Shown here: positions 44,621 to 56,022 of the stretch, piece by piece
Position numbering within the stretch: the first letter of the stretch is position 1
Layout: the number at the start of each line of letters is the position of its first letter
DNA from: Mastigamoeba balamuthi
Taxonomy: Eukaryota > Evosea > Mastigamoebida > Mastigamoebidae
DNA length: 64,000 bases
Reading direction: 5' to 3'
Assembly (NCBI GenBank): GCA_902651635.1
Contig: CACRSC010000084.1
Coordinates: 1,748,939-1,812,938, forward strand
Position numbers and translations under genes: made by a program
The notes under the pieces: model-generated
Seen by the model: the letters and a program-made list of their open reading frames with translations, nothing else
Databases searched by the model: none
What the model was told of the DNA's origin: nothing

Positions 44621-47600
44621 ATGAGTGCGAGCGAGGACGGGTTCCGCGGGACCCTGAGCGAGCCCTCTGACGCCTCGGGTGCCTCAGCGGCCACGTCGCT
44701 CTGGGGCACCTCTGCCGACAAGGAAGGCACGCGGGAAACACCGCCTCCCTCCCTCCCTCCTCACCCGAGGGTGCAGGGGGCGCCAGGGCCTTGTGGGCGT
44801 CGGTCCAGCGGGCGTCGTACGGCGCCAACGGCGCTGTCGCATCGCTCGCCTCGTCGCCCCTCTGCGGCGACACCACGGCCTCGGGCGACCGCGGCTGGTC
44901 CTCCACCGTCGGCTCCCGGCGCGGGCTGACCGTCACCGGCAAGATCGCGGCCGCCGTCCTCGCCGTAGAGCTCCTCCAGATCGCGCTGGTCCCGCTCGAG
45001 GCCGCGGTCGCCTACTCGGCGCCTGGCGGGGATTCTGCCACGTCAGCTGCTGACGTCATGCGGGGAATCTGGGCGTGGGGCGCCGGCCAGGGCACCGCCT
45101 GGGCGCTGGCAGCCGCCGCGGCCCTGCTCTGGGTGGCCCCGTTCGCGTGGGAGGTCAGGACCTCGGTCCGCGGCGAGGCCATGGCCGGGCGCCTGGTGAC
45201 CAAGATTCTCCACGTGACGTCAGACCTCCTGCGGGTCGCCGTGCTGCCCGCGGCTGCGACGGCGGCCACCCTGCACGCGCGGGGCGGCACGCTCAACCAC
45301 GTGGCAGCCGGCCTCGCCGAGGCCTCGGTCGTGCTCCCCGGCCTCTACACGTCGCTCTTGTGCGCGGGGGGCTCTTCTTCCCGCGCTGTCGCATCGCTGT
45401 GTTTCCAATTCCCCGATTCAATTCGGATTCGAATCGCAGCCACGTGGAGCTGCTGCCGAGCCGCGGGGCGTTCGCGCAGGCCGACGGCCTGGCGTCGCTG
45501 GGCCTGTGCGCGGCCAAGGTGGCCGTGGGAGCCCTGCAGGCGCTGCGGCACTTTGGCCTCGCGGTGCCCTACGCTGCCCTCGTCCCCGTCGCCCTCTTCG
45601 CCACTTTCGGTCACCGTGCGCAGTTCTCCGCGCCTTCTCCTTTTTCTCCGGCATTTCCCTCCCCCGGGAGACCCCACCGCGCTGACATAACCCGCTTCCC
45701 TGTTTGGCCTCGATGCGAAATCTGCGGGAAAACCCACGGAAATTTCACACAGCCACAATTCAACTGACTCGAAAATCAAATTCCCCCCATTTATAGACCT
45801 CGCCTACGTCCCCTTCTACCGCCGGCGCCTCAACCTGCTGCACTGCGGGGTCCTGGGCGGCGCTGCCGTGAGCTCTCTGGCATCGGTGGCAGCCGCCGCC
45901 CTGCGCGGCCGCAGCTGGGTGCCCTTTGTGGCGTGCGTTGTCGCCGCGGTGCCCGGGGGCCTCTGCTGCGCGCTGCTCTGCTCCCTGCGCCTGCGCTCGC
46001 TCGCCCGCATGCTGCGCCTCTGCAGGCCCAGCGCGCGCCCCTGGGAGGCCGCTGCGGCCCTGCGCACGTGCTACGGCCGCAGGCCCGGTGCCGACGAGCC
46101 GCTGCTGAGCGCCCCCGAGTCGGCGGCCGCGTTCCTCGAGGCCGCGCACGCGCAGTTCGCAGACAACGCGGCGGTGCACTTGGCGCACGGGCTGCTGCTG
46201 ATGGAGCTCTGCCGGGACCCCCGCGGCATGGTCACGCACGGGCGGCAGGCCAAGAGGGCGGACCGCAGGCCCTGGGAGGACTTCTGCGTCAACAGCGCGC
46301 TGACGGCGGCGCTCGAGGCGCTGCACGCGACGGCGCACGAGGGCAGCGGCGTCGACGCGGCGCTCGAGGTCGCCGACCGCAACACGCGCCACGCCAAGGC
46401 CTGCGCCTCGCGGTTCTGGCAGCGGCTGCTGCAGGCGCGCGGGGCGTCGGCGACCTCGGGCGAGGTCTCGGCGATGATGCAGCTGGTGGACGCGTTCGCG
46501 GCGCACAGCAGGGCCGCGTACAACGTGCTGACGGGGCTGGCCATCAAGTACCCGCACTCGTTCAAGGTGCTGCGCAGATTCGCCAGGTTCATGGAGGAGA
46601 TCCGCAACGACAGGGAGGCGGCGGCCTACGCCCTGACGCTGGCCGACCAGCTCGAGGAGGCCGCAGCCCACCGCATGTCCAAGCAGAACAGGGCCAAGAT
46701 AGTCCGCCTCTCGGACAAGTGCAGGCACGCCCCTTCCAGCCCTCCCGATGTTATTGTTGCTTCTATTTTGTTCCCGGGAAATTGCGTGTAAACAAACTCT
46801 CGGAAATAAGCCACCATGCGCGGGTTCCGAAGCTGATGGGTGATCAAGCCGGCTTCTCTGTGCTCGGGGGTGCCCTTCCCCTCTGCAAGATGATACCGAG
46901 GCCATGATCCCGAGCGATGTGACATATCCCGATAATGTCTGGCTCCGTTGCCTGCATTGCGTCACGTTTAGCAGGAAAGAGAGATCTGCTTGTCTTGCCT
47001 GGAACTGGGCGATTCCTCGCCCTGCGATATTTCTTGTGAGGGTTGCCTGCATTGAGTCACCAAAATCAGGAAGGGGAATTTGTTGGTCATTTGCTCGCAC
47101 GGAACTGACCGTCGTGGGCTGCCGCTGGCCCTCCGCGTGCCGCAGGTCCGGGGCAGTGAGCTTCGGGGGCCAGTCGTCGCGGCAGCTGCAGCAGGTGCAG
47201 CAGGAGGAGGAGCGTGCCGACAGCGCCGGGGGGTCCGAGTGCGCGTCCGAGGCGCTGGGGGGGCAGGCGGCCAGCCGGAGCTCCGCCGCGGCCTCGAGCA
47301 TCAAGTCGTCGGCGTCGGCGGCCAACGACGAGACGGCGCACGTGCGGGCCATCCGCAGGCGGATCGAGGGGGCGCGGTACCGGACGGTGCGGCGGCTGCA
47401 CATGGCTGTGGTGGCCATACTGCTGCTGCTGGGCTGCTGCCTCGCCGTCGAGTACGCCCTCAGCGCCAGCACCATCGACACCTTCCGCCAGGTGGGGCAT
47501 CCACCCACTCACGCGCCTGCGCACAAGTCTCGCTCGCTCCTCTCTCTCCTTCTCGCGTCCTGTGGCTTTGTGGCTTTGTGGCTCTGTGGCCCTGTGGCCC

Positions 47601-50600
47601 TGTGACTGTGGCCCTGGACTGGTCCGCCCCCGCCAGAGTGAGCCATTTTCTCCCTTTTTCTCTGTCTCTGTCTCTGTCACTGTCATCAGTCGCGGTCTGT
47701 CGGCCCTCTTCTGTGGGGCCCATGAAGGGATACAAGAATCGGTGCCCACCGTGCTCGCCTCAGTCAGGCGAGCTACAGTGGGTTGTTGTGGCGCTCCAGA
47801 CACGTCCGCCAGTGTTTTGCGCGGAGGACTCACAGCAGCCCCCTCGCCAGAACGTGTTCCTGATAAACACGACCATCGGCATGCGCGAGGCACTGTTCTC
47901 GGCCATCTACGAGCTGCGCTTGCTCGAGACGGAGATGCGCGCGGGTAATTCGACGGCGTTCACTGTCGAACAGCACGTCGACTATGTACTCTCGCAGACG
48001 CGCGACTTCGAGCTGCGCTTCGACTCGGCCTTCCGCGAGTCCGACGTTGCCGCGGCCACCAGCGCCTTCTGGGCCTATACGCGCCTGCCGCTGCGCTACT
48101 TCGTCAACGGCCCCAACGCCTCAAGCTTCGCCAATGGCTCCTACGTGACGTCGCCGACGCCGCTCTGGGACTCGGGCTACGCGCTGCTCAACCACGTCAA
48201 CGACCTCGTGTCCGCCGTGCGCGCCGACCCCCTGAGCCCCGCGTGGACCTCCGGCGACGGATTGCGCGCCGACAGCCGCTTCCGCTTCGCCATCGATAAC
48301 GGGCCGACGGTGCTGGCCGACGGGCTCGTGGGCGCCAGCGCGCAGTTCCCCGTCGAGGTGCGCGACGCGGCGCAGCGCATCGAGACGTTCGTCAGCGTCA
48401 TCTACCCCGTAGTGCTGGCGGTCGTCTGCGCGGCCGTGGGCGGCATCCTCGTGCTGGCCATGCGGCGCGTCGAGCGCGAGCGCCAGGCCGCGGCGGCGCT
48501 CTTCCGCGGGATCCCCAAGTCGTCGCTGCTAAACGTCTATGACCGACTCGTCTCGGGCGACGACACGGCGCTCGTGCGTGACGCCATCGTGCGGCGCAGC
48601 GCGATGTCGACGCCGGCCAAGTTCCGCGCGGTGCTGGTGCTCGGCGGGATCGCGCTGGTGGTCCTGGCGACGGCCATGTTCGCCGTCGTCTACGGCTTTG
48701 CCGAGGGCCACAAGCACGACGGCGTCCTGCTGCGCGGCATCGGCACGCGCCGCAACCTGCTGACCGTCGTCCTCTGGGCCTCGCAGGAACTCACCGTCGA
48801 CGACACCACGACGGGGTCCTGGGAGCCCAAGCGCGCGGCCCTGCGCGACGGCGTCCTGGCGCCGCTGCTGCTCATCGACCGCCAGCTCAAGAACGGCGAC
48901 CGCGCCAACGGCTTCTTGCCCTACGCCAGTAGCACGGCGCTGCTGCGCGAGATCTGGTACACGCGCCCCTGCCCGTCGAGCGTCCCCATGACCGAGTGCT
49001 ACGGAGTCGGCGTCATGCTCCGGAGGCTCATCGACTCCGGCGTCCAGTTCGCCGCCATGTCACGAGAGCGCGCTAAGAGCGCCGCGGCAGGCGGGGCGCT
49101 TCTGGGTGACATCGTGGCGCTCGAGGCCACGACGACCGAGTGGCTGCTCGAGGGCATCCAGGCTCTCTTCGAGCAGGCCGGGGCGACGATCGACGCTGCG
49201 CAGGGGCGCGTGTCGGCGCTCTTCTGGGCCGCCGTCGCCGTCTGCGCGCTGCAGTATGCGGCGCTGCGCTGGGTCATGGGCCGCCTCGAGTCCGAGGTCG
49301 AGAGCTTCGTGCGCATGCTGCTCTTCCTGCCGGCCAGCGTCCTCGACACGGTCGGCGACATCCGCGAGTTCCTGGACGGCGACGCGGAGCTCCGGCGCGA
49401 CGACGCCCGCGTGACGGGCCGCGAGGCCGAGGAGCAGACGCGGCGCATCCTCGAGGGCTGCGACGACGCCGTGCTCGTCTGCGACGCCCGCGGCTACCTC
49501 CTCGTCGTCAACCGCGCCGCCGAGGCCCTGACGGGGCACAGCGCCGCCGACCTCCTGGGCTGCTCGCTGTCGCTCGTGCTGCCCGCCGACTGCCGCGTGG
49601 CCCGCGCGATCCTCACGCCCTCCAAGAGCGAGCAGCAGCCGGGGCAGCAGCAGCAGCAGCAGCAGAAGATAGCGTCGGAGGAGGTGGTGCTCAGGAGGGC
49701 CGCGGGAGGCGAGCTGAGCGTGCTGGTCTCGGTGGCGCAGAGCAGGGTGCTGGGGGCCACGAGCTACGCGCTCTTCCTGCGCGACATCTCGCAGCTCAAG
49801 CAGCGCGAGCGCGAGCTCGGCGACCAGCAGCGCTCGGCCGAGCAGCTGCTCTACAACATCCTGCCGCGCTCGCTGGTCCGCGACATCGCGTGGGCGCCGC
49901 TGCCGGGCGCCACCGACGGCGCCGAGGCGCCCGAGATACGCGTGGCGGCGCGGGCCTACGAGAGCGTGACGATCCTCTTCGCCGACATCGTGGAGTTCAC
50001 GCAGGCGACGGCGCAGCTGGACGGCGAGGCCGTCGTGCTGGTGCTCAACGCGCTGGTGAGCCAGTGGGACCGCCTGGCGCTCGAGTTCGGGGTCGAGAAG
50101 ATCAAGACGATCGGCTCGTGCTTCATGGCGGCGGCGGGCGTGCCCGTGCCGTCGGCCGACAACGCGGAGCTGATGGCCGAGTTCGCCATCGCGATGCTGT
50201 GGGAGACCAAGGCGCACAACAAGACGGCGCGCGTGCCCATGCAGGTGCGCATCGGCCTCAACACGGGCAAGGTCGTCGCCGGCGTCCTGGGCCTCCACAA
50301 GATCGCCTACGACCTCTGGGGCGACACGGTCAACGTCGCCGCCCGCATGCAGACCGCCAGCCTCCCCGACAGGATCCAGGTGAGCGAGATGACCTTCGAC
50401 AAGCTGCAGGGCAGGGGCTACGCGTTCAGCAAGCGGGAGAAGACGCTCATCAAGGGCAAGGGCGCCATGGACTGCTACCTCCTCGAGGTCGGCACCGCCC
50501 AGGAGATCGAGGCGGCCCTCGAGGCCTCGGGCGGCGTCGTCCCCGTCCGCAGCGAGAGCCTCCGCTGGCGCCGCCGCGCAGACTGCGACCCCGACGGCAC

Positions 50601-50832
50601 GCGCCAGCAGCAGGGGAAGAGCGACAACCGCGAGGGCACGGAGCTGGGGCCCCTGGCCAGCGAGGTGGAGCAGCGCAACAGCGCGGTGCTGGCGCTGCCC
50701 CAGAGGACGGCGTCGGCGATGGCCACGAGCCACCACCCCGCGACAGAGGACACTGTGGCCAGCGCAGAGCAGCTGCCCGCGGAGAAGAAGGAGACTGAGG
50801 CCGCTGAGGTGAGCGAGGACAAGGGCGAGTAG
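44621..50832 (+). CDS. TmcB-like multi-pass receptor adenylyl cyclase with PAS domain
   Basis: Exons 44621-44726, 44777-45359, 45440-45609, 45797-46718, 47146-47491 and 47851-50832 join in phase to 1702 aa. Residues about 60-350 contain several membrane segments. About 400-600 is a helical TPR-like part typical of TmcB-type protist proteins (YPHSFKVLRRFARFMEEIRN). A membrane segment follows near 680 (VAILLLLGCCLAVEYAL), then a long extracytoplasmic part with sequons and further membrane segments. PAS is at about 1240-1350, signalling helix and NILPRSLV at about 1385, class III cyclase at 1410-1600. EKIKTIGS (Lys about 1458) and YDLWGDTVNVAARM (Asp, Asn, Arg) are adenylyl-type substrate residues. 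The metal Asp of FADI is present, but the second metal Asp is Ser in KTIGSCF. The first intron (44727-44776) has a GC donor. A poly-Gln run lies at 49640-49667. Confidence 0.85.
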
Positions 50833-51320
50833 GGCAGCCCGCAGGAGGGCGGGGCCAGCGGGGGGGCACACGCCCCCCTTGGCCCACGCAGGCTGGCAAC
50901 AGGGCAGCCCCACCGCCCTTTGTTTTATTTGTAATGAGATGCTCAGGTACATCACAATCCCCTCTGTTGCTCTCCTGTCGGTCCACGAGCAGCATACATG
51001 CACCCCCGACACGACAAAAGGGAGAGTAATGCATAAACGCAGAGCTGTGCAGTTAGTGTGGTGGTCTACTTAGATTGGGGAGGTGCATCGCTCAAAACGT
51101 GACCGCTGTATAGAGCCGCTGGTGGAATCAGCCTGCCTTGAACAAAAGGGTTAAGTCCACATGGCTGTGACGTACGAGACCCAATACTGCTACTCAGTAC
51201 AGCACGTTGCGGATGCAGGATCACCCGCACGGAGTCACAAGTTTCACGAAACTGCAAGGACCCCACCTATGCTGGTGGATTGATCCAACTTCCCTTCTGA
51301 TCCAAAACGATGTTCCCCCC
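50833..51320. other. 3' flank of the cyclase gene, duplicated at 28.4-28.85 kb
   Basis: It has no coding domain. A TTTGTTTTATTTGTAATGAG stretch (50921-50940) may carry polyadenylation signals. The whole flank is copied in inverted orientation next to the truncated cyclase, so the duplication took 3' DNA with it. Confidence 0.5.
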
Positions 51321-51660
51321 TTGCGATAGCGAGAAACAAACACAGGTAGTCCTGTTCACGAACACTCCAATCTCATTGCTGTGCTTGTACTCCCTGGGGT
51401 GTTAACGACACTTCAGGCTGATTATCAGTCCCTGACGCCTCTGAGGGGCTGTCCAAGGGTCTGAACAGCTCCATCAGGGTCCATGCCTCCATGATGGCTG
51501 TGTTCCTGGACCCACGAAGCTCGATTCCGATCTTCTTCTTTGAGGATACGGGGATCCCACTTGCCCACAGCTGATAGGCCGCAGGGTCCAAATTGTGTGA
51601 ACACACAGTGACGTATGTGCCCATCGCCGGAGGCACCGCCGCTGCAGCATTGAGGAGCTG
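51321..51660 (-). other. Unrecognised coding-like remnant beyond R1 copy C
   Basis: On the minus strand a frame reads WRVTVQLLNAAAAVPPAMGT, CSHNLDPAAYQLWASGIP and IELRGSRNTAIMEAWTLMEL, then stops near 51400. The first ~20 codons overlap the R1 end block. Composition is protein-like and unlike neighbouring junk. Family unknown; probably part of the same element as the ORF at 27858-28493. Confidence 0.35.
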
Positions 51661-52724
51661 CACTGTCACTCGCCAGTGATCACAGGCAAAATGAGGGGAT
51701 AGGAGGAACGGCGTGTGATGATTGGTGAGGGAAAGCGAGGGGGTTGCGCTGCGACAAGGCCCCGCTCGAAGAGCACCCGGGAGTGCACCCCAGGGCAATT
51801 CACCCTAACAAAGCCGGCGACACGAGGGGCCAGGGAAGGATCTCGGTCCACATCGTCCCGGCTGAAAGTGCAAAGGTCAGCCAGTCAGCAGACCAATGCT
51901 CTGGCCCTGCCCGGGGACGACATGGCAGTGGGCAACAGCCTGCCACCGATGCCATTATGGGCCTCAGTCCGCGCGGCCCCCAAAATCAACACCAGGCCTG
52001 GGCTGCCTGCCCGTGCTGGGCTTGCCGCGACGTCGTTCGCATTGTGAGGACAGCGCATCTGCAGTGCGCCAGGCCAGGCGGTGAGAGCTGTTCGCTGCAC
52101 GCAGAGGGCGTTTGCTGGCCCGTGGGGCCGCCAGGGCGCTGGGCGACCTGCCAGGCCGGGCAGAGGAGAGGAGGACCCGCCCAGTGCCCGTAGACGCAAG
52201 CCGGCAAGCAGGCAGAGCACGTGCTCCGTGTGTACCCAAAGCACCTGCGCTCTGCTGCCCTGTGCGGCCGCGTGGGGGTGCACCGGCAGTGCAGCGGCCT
52301 CAGGGAACGCTGTCTGCGCCGGCGCGAGAGTGGCAGACGAGGGGTGCTGGTATGTTGCCCCACGTGCTCAGTACCGCAGGCCGCGTACACATCAAACAGT
52401 AGCTGCGCCAGGGCCGGTGCGTACGAGGCACTGAGAAAGTAATGGCAAGCGCCCTGACGGTTCCCCCCTCTCGCCGAGCAGCCTCTCGACTGCCGATTCA
52501 TGTTATCGCCACATCTCTGACAGACACATCGCCGCTGCTGATGCCGCCGACCTGGGCCCGCCGCTGCAGACGGGCTCCAACACCAGCACTGGTGAGGTCA
52601 GCGGCATCGCAGACAGCGACGTTTCCAGAGGCGCGGCGACTGGGGGCTGACGGCATCAGCAGGGGCAGGGCCAACTGCGATGACCAGGATGACGGGAGGA
52701 CAAGGGGGAGAAGCGGCCCTGATG

Positions 52725-53105
52725 AGGGCGCACTGCACCACAGCGAACAGGCGTCGGCCGGCCTGTGTATCGACGCCGGCTACTGGACGGCCGACTTCTA
52801 CGTCGGCTGCTGGCTGTCAGGGGATTGACAGCCGCATCTCTCGGCCCAAATGCTGACTCGTTTGTCAACTGCATCTGCTCGCGCCTGATGAGCCTGCGGC
52901 TGCCGGCTCGGAAAGGGCAGCCGCGGGCTCACTATGCGCGAGCGAATGCAGTTAACAAACGAGCCGTCGTTGGGGCCGAACCGGGAGGAGATAGGGCCGT
53001 CATCTCCAGACAGCCAAAAACCGACGAAGAAGTCAGCCAACCAGAGGCCGGCGTCGAAGGCCAGGCCGGCCGGCGCCGGTTCGCTGTGGTGCAGTGCGCG
53101 CCCAT
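52725..53105. repeat. Near-loopless inverted repeat in R1 copy C
   Basis: The same arms as in copies A and B occur here, but the spacer has shrunk to about ten bases (GGCTCGGAAAG between GCGGCTGCC and GGGCAGCCGC, 52897-52924). The arms run outward to GCACTGCACCACAGCGAA (52728-52745) and its complement at about 53080-53100. This makes an almost perfect hairpin of about 185 bp. Confidence 0.75.
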
Positions 53106-53265
53106 ATCAAGGGTCGATCCTCCTCCTCCCCCCCCGTCCTCGTCAACTCGACGATGATGATGGCGATGGGAGAGCAGAGCAGCGACGCCTCAAGAAAAAG
53201 CACACGCTTACGCACCACCCAACGCCGCAGCAGCAGCCAGTCAATCGTGTCGTCGTCGTCGTCGC

Positions 53266-53400
53266 GCGTCGTCGTGACGGGGCTCTGCGCTCGTTGTCGA
53301 CAATACATCCTGTCGTCGTGCGTCGTCGTGACAGGGCTCTGCGCTCGTTGTCGACAATACATCCTGTCGTCGTGCGTCGTCGTGACGGGGCTCAGCGCTC
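53266..53400. repeat. 54-base tandem array in R1 copy C
   Basis: Two and a half units with a period of 54 bases contain GCTCTGCGCTCGTTGTCGAC and ATACATCCTGTCGTCGTG (starts near 53282, 53336 and 53390). The array is absent from copies A and B at the matching place, so it arose after the copies separated. Confidence 0.85.
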
Positions 53401-53704
53401 TCTGCGCTCTGCAGGGCACAGCACAGAGGGCAGAGGGAGGGGTGAGTGAGGGTGAGGGACGAGGGCGTGAGGGTCTACTCGAGGGGCGAGGGGTCCTCGT
53501 GCGCTTGGTCTCGCCCCTTGTAGCCGCTGCTCGCCGGCTGCTTCGTGTGCAGGCGTCTCTTGGTCGCTGCGCCGCTGCCTCTCGTTCTCCGCTGCAGCGC
53601 TGTGCTGCTCCTCCTGGCCCCTCGCCCGCGTCCTGCGCCCCCGCTGCTCCGCCCGGCCCCTCGCCCGCGGTGCTCTCTGTCTGCCGCTGTGTGCTCCGGG
53701 GTGT

Positions 53705-53724
53705 ATGTGTGTGTGTGTGTGTGT
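53705..53724. repeat. GT microsatellite
   Basis: About ten GT units, the reverse-complement counterpart of the CA tract in R1 copy A. Confidence 0.85.
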
Positions 53725-54440
53725 CTGCGGGTGTTTGCTTGGGAATGCGGTGGTCGCTGTGTCCCTTCGTGGCGCTGCCCCCGTCTGTGATGTCACAGAA
53801 TCTTCCGAGCATAATATCTTCTCTCAGATTCCTGGATCTTCGTGTCTCCCCTGGCGGCATCGCGTACCGCCATCGTGGGTGGGGTCAGGTCTCTCTCAAT
53901 CCACGTGCCGCTCGCCGTGTCCCCGTCCTTGGACTCGTCCGCCGAGTGGCATGCGCCCGGCGGGTGCGCAACCCCTGGAGAGCAGGTCTCGGCGTGTGCC
54001 TGCGCTGGCGCACGGCGGGGCTCGCTGCTCAACTACGGGCACGTAGCAGGAGCACCGGACCCTGCGCGCGAGGCTGGAGGGTGCCTGCTTGGTGGTGGTT
54101 GTCCCCGGGTCCGTTTGGCGCGCACTCTTTTAGTTTATTTGTGTGATGTGTTGGCTGAACACGGCAATTATTGCGGCCACAGATATTCGCTGTGTGACGT
54201 CAGCGAGTGCCCGCGGTGCTGGCCCCCGAGCGAGCACACAATGCAGCCCGTGGCGCTCCTGCGCTTCGGCCAGAGAGAGAGAGAGAGAGAGAGAGTCGCG
54301 AAGGCACGCATGCGAGGCATCAGAGCCGCAGATGCAGATCTGGTTGTTCAATTGTATTTTGTACGTTTGGCAGCCCCAAAAGAAACAATGGCGTTCAGGG
54401 CAACCTCAAGGCAGGTCCCACAGACTCGCGGAAGAGGCCC

Positions 54441-56022
54441 GCCATGGCACTTGGCCAGCAGGAGCATCACCAATGACATGAGAATTCACAAGGCCAGAGT
54501 TGCCTGCAACAAGGGCAGCTACTATGGGGTTGATGATGTCAACCTCATCCAGAACCAGCTCTCCCACCGCATCTTCTTGGTCTTCACACCTGGACTGTCC
54601 ACTTACGCTGATGCCAGACGATGTGCCCATATGCGACGTTGCAGAAGATGCTGGGCCATCCACACAACATCAAACCATCCTGAGAGACGTAGTAGCGACT
54701 GTTGGGAGTCCGATTCTTGATCATATTGGGGAGGTGAGGATCGTTGTCCAGGTTCTGAAGCATTTGATCGGATACCAACACTCCCTGCAGTACTGAAAGT
54801 GGCTGAGTGAGTGAGGCACCAAGGATGATCAGTGAAAAACGCACTGGGGGCAGGATAAGCCCATTGTTCTGGATCTCCGAAATGGCCTGTCAGAAACTCA
54901 GAGTAAGGAAACTGAAAAGTGATGTAGCACATATGGTCACCAGGCACTAAGGCCCCTCCCGTGATAGTGGTCACCCACCTCCCTGGACAAGTTCCTGTAA
55001 ACCAAGCTGTGAACGTACTTGCTATCCTCCCTGTACCTACTCCTGCAATCCAAGCTGCTCATGTACTTTTTGATGTAGATGTCTGTACTCAGTGCTGCAG
55101 TAGTCAAACGTCAGTCCCTCCCAGGCTAACATTATAAGCTAAGATGTATCGCAGACAGCCCATAGCTGGCCAGTGCTCAGTGCATGTCCTGGGCAGCCAG
55201 CACAAGAGCCAGTGCAGTGTGATGTTCATAGTAGGTGATCACATTGATAGAGAGTAGCTCTCCTTCCTTCTGTTATATGTGTTGTGTGAATCCAAATCAA
55301 AACCTGTATTCATGAAATGCTTCCTCTCCTTCTTTCTCAGAGCTGATCTTGCTCTTTCTGGGGTGCTGGGGATCCTTCATCATGACGTGCCTGTGTTCAT
55401 TGAAAACAACGATTGAATGAATGGGATACAGACATTAAGAGATCAGTCATCTCGAGCTTAAGCAGCAGCATTGCTCTCACTTCATCACGCCACTATAAGC
55501 CCTTCCAAGTGTTTATTTCTCAGAAGGTATTTATGGTGCTGAAGCCATGGAAAAACCATGGTACCAGAGAAAACTTGAAAATAAGGCCAGCCATTCCATT
55601 ACACAATCCCATGTGAGGAGCCAACCAATTGGGAATGTGTGTTTTCTCTCCTATGCGCAATGAGATCTGTCATGCAGTCTCACTGAAGAGTATCTCAGTA
55701 GCAAAAGGGGGCAGCAAATGATCAGGATCAAGAGACAATGTATCCACATGGCAGGCCCTTTGTAAGACCTCACAAAGTTGGAGGGTACATTCACTGTGAG
55801 CTCGAGACGCTCGGACAGTGATATCCTCCATCAAGGTCTGCACATAAGATGCTGGACCTTGAACTCAGACGACACACATAAAGGAGAGAGAGAGACAAAA
55901 CGCTTAGCTGTGGCCAGTCTGCACCGAGGTCGTATGGGACACCACGTGTGGCAGAAATCTGAAATCTGTCCTCCCCTGTCAGATAGATCTACAACGATCT
56001 GCTGCGTGTGTATCAACAACGA
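54441..56022. other. AT-richer decayed DNA without a recognisable host gene
   Basis: 54600-54990 on the minus strand holds a broken copy of the unknown ORF seen at 27858-28493. 55000-55900 has many stops in all frames and no repeat seen elsewhere in the window. 55900-56022 is the upstream region of the thioredoxin-membrane gene; its start codon at 56023 follows a shift back to high GC. Confidence 0.4.

Larger units (their letters stand above)
51610..54440 (-). repeat. Interspersed repeat R1, copy C (opposite orientation)
   Basis: It reads in reverse to copies A and B, from the start block at 54440 (GGCAGGTCCCACAGACTCGC, complement) to the end block near 51680. It contains a GT run (53705-53724), a 54-base tandem array (53266-53400) and a tight inverted repeat (52725-53105). 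It sits between the cyclase 3' flank and an AT-rich decayed zone. Confidence 0.7.

Noticed and set aside
47080-47850. The N-terminal ~250 codons of the long open frame that reaches the cyclase
   Set aside because: They are in the wrong frame for the conserved exon at 47146-47491 and read through an intron (47492-47850). The spliced model keeps phase and protein character.
49969-50346. Guanylyl cyclase as the product
   Set aside because: The substrate-selecting residues are Lys (EKIKTIG) and Asp (YDLWGD), the adenylyl pattern; guanylyl cyclases have Glu and Cys/Ser there.
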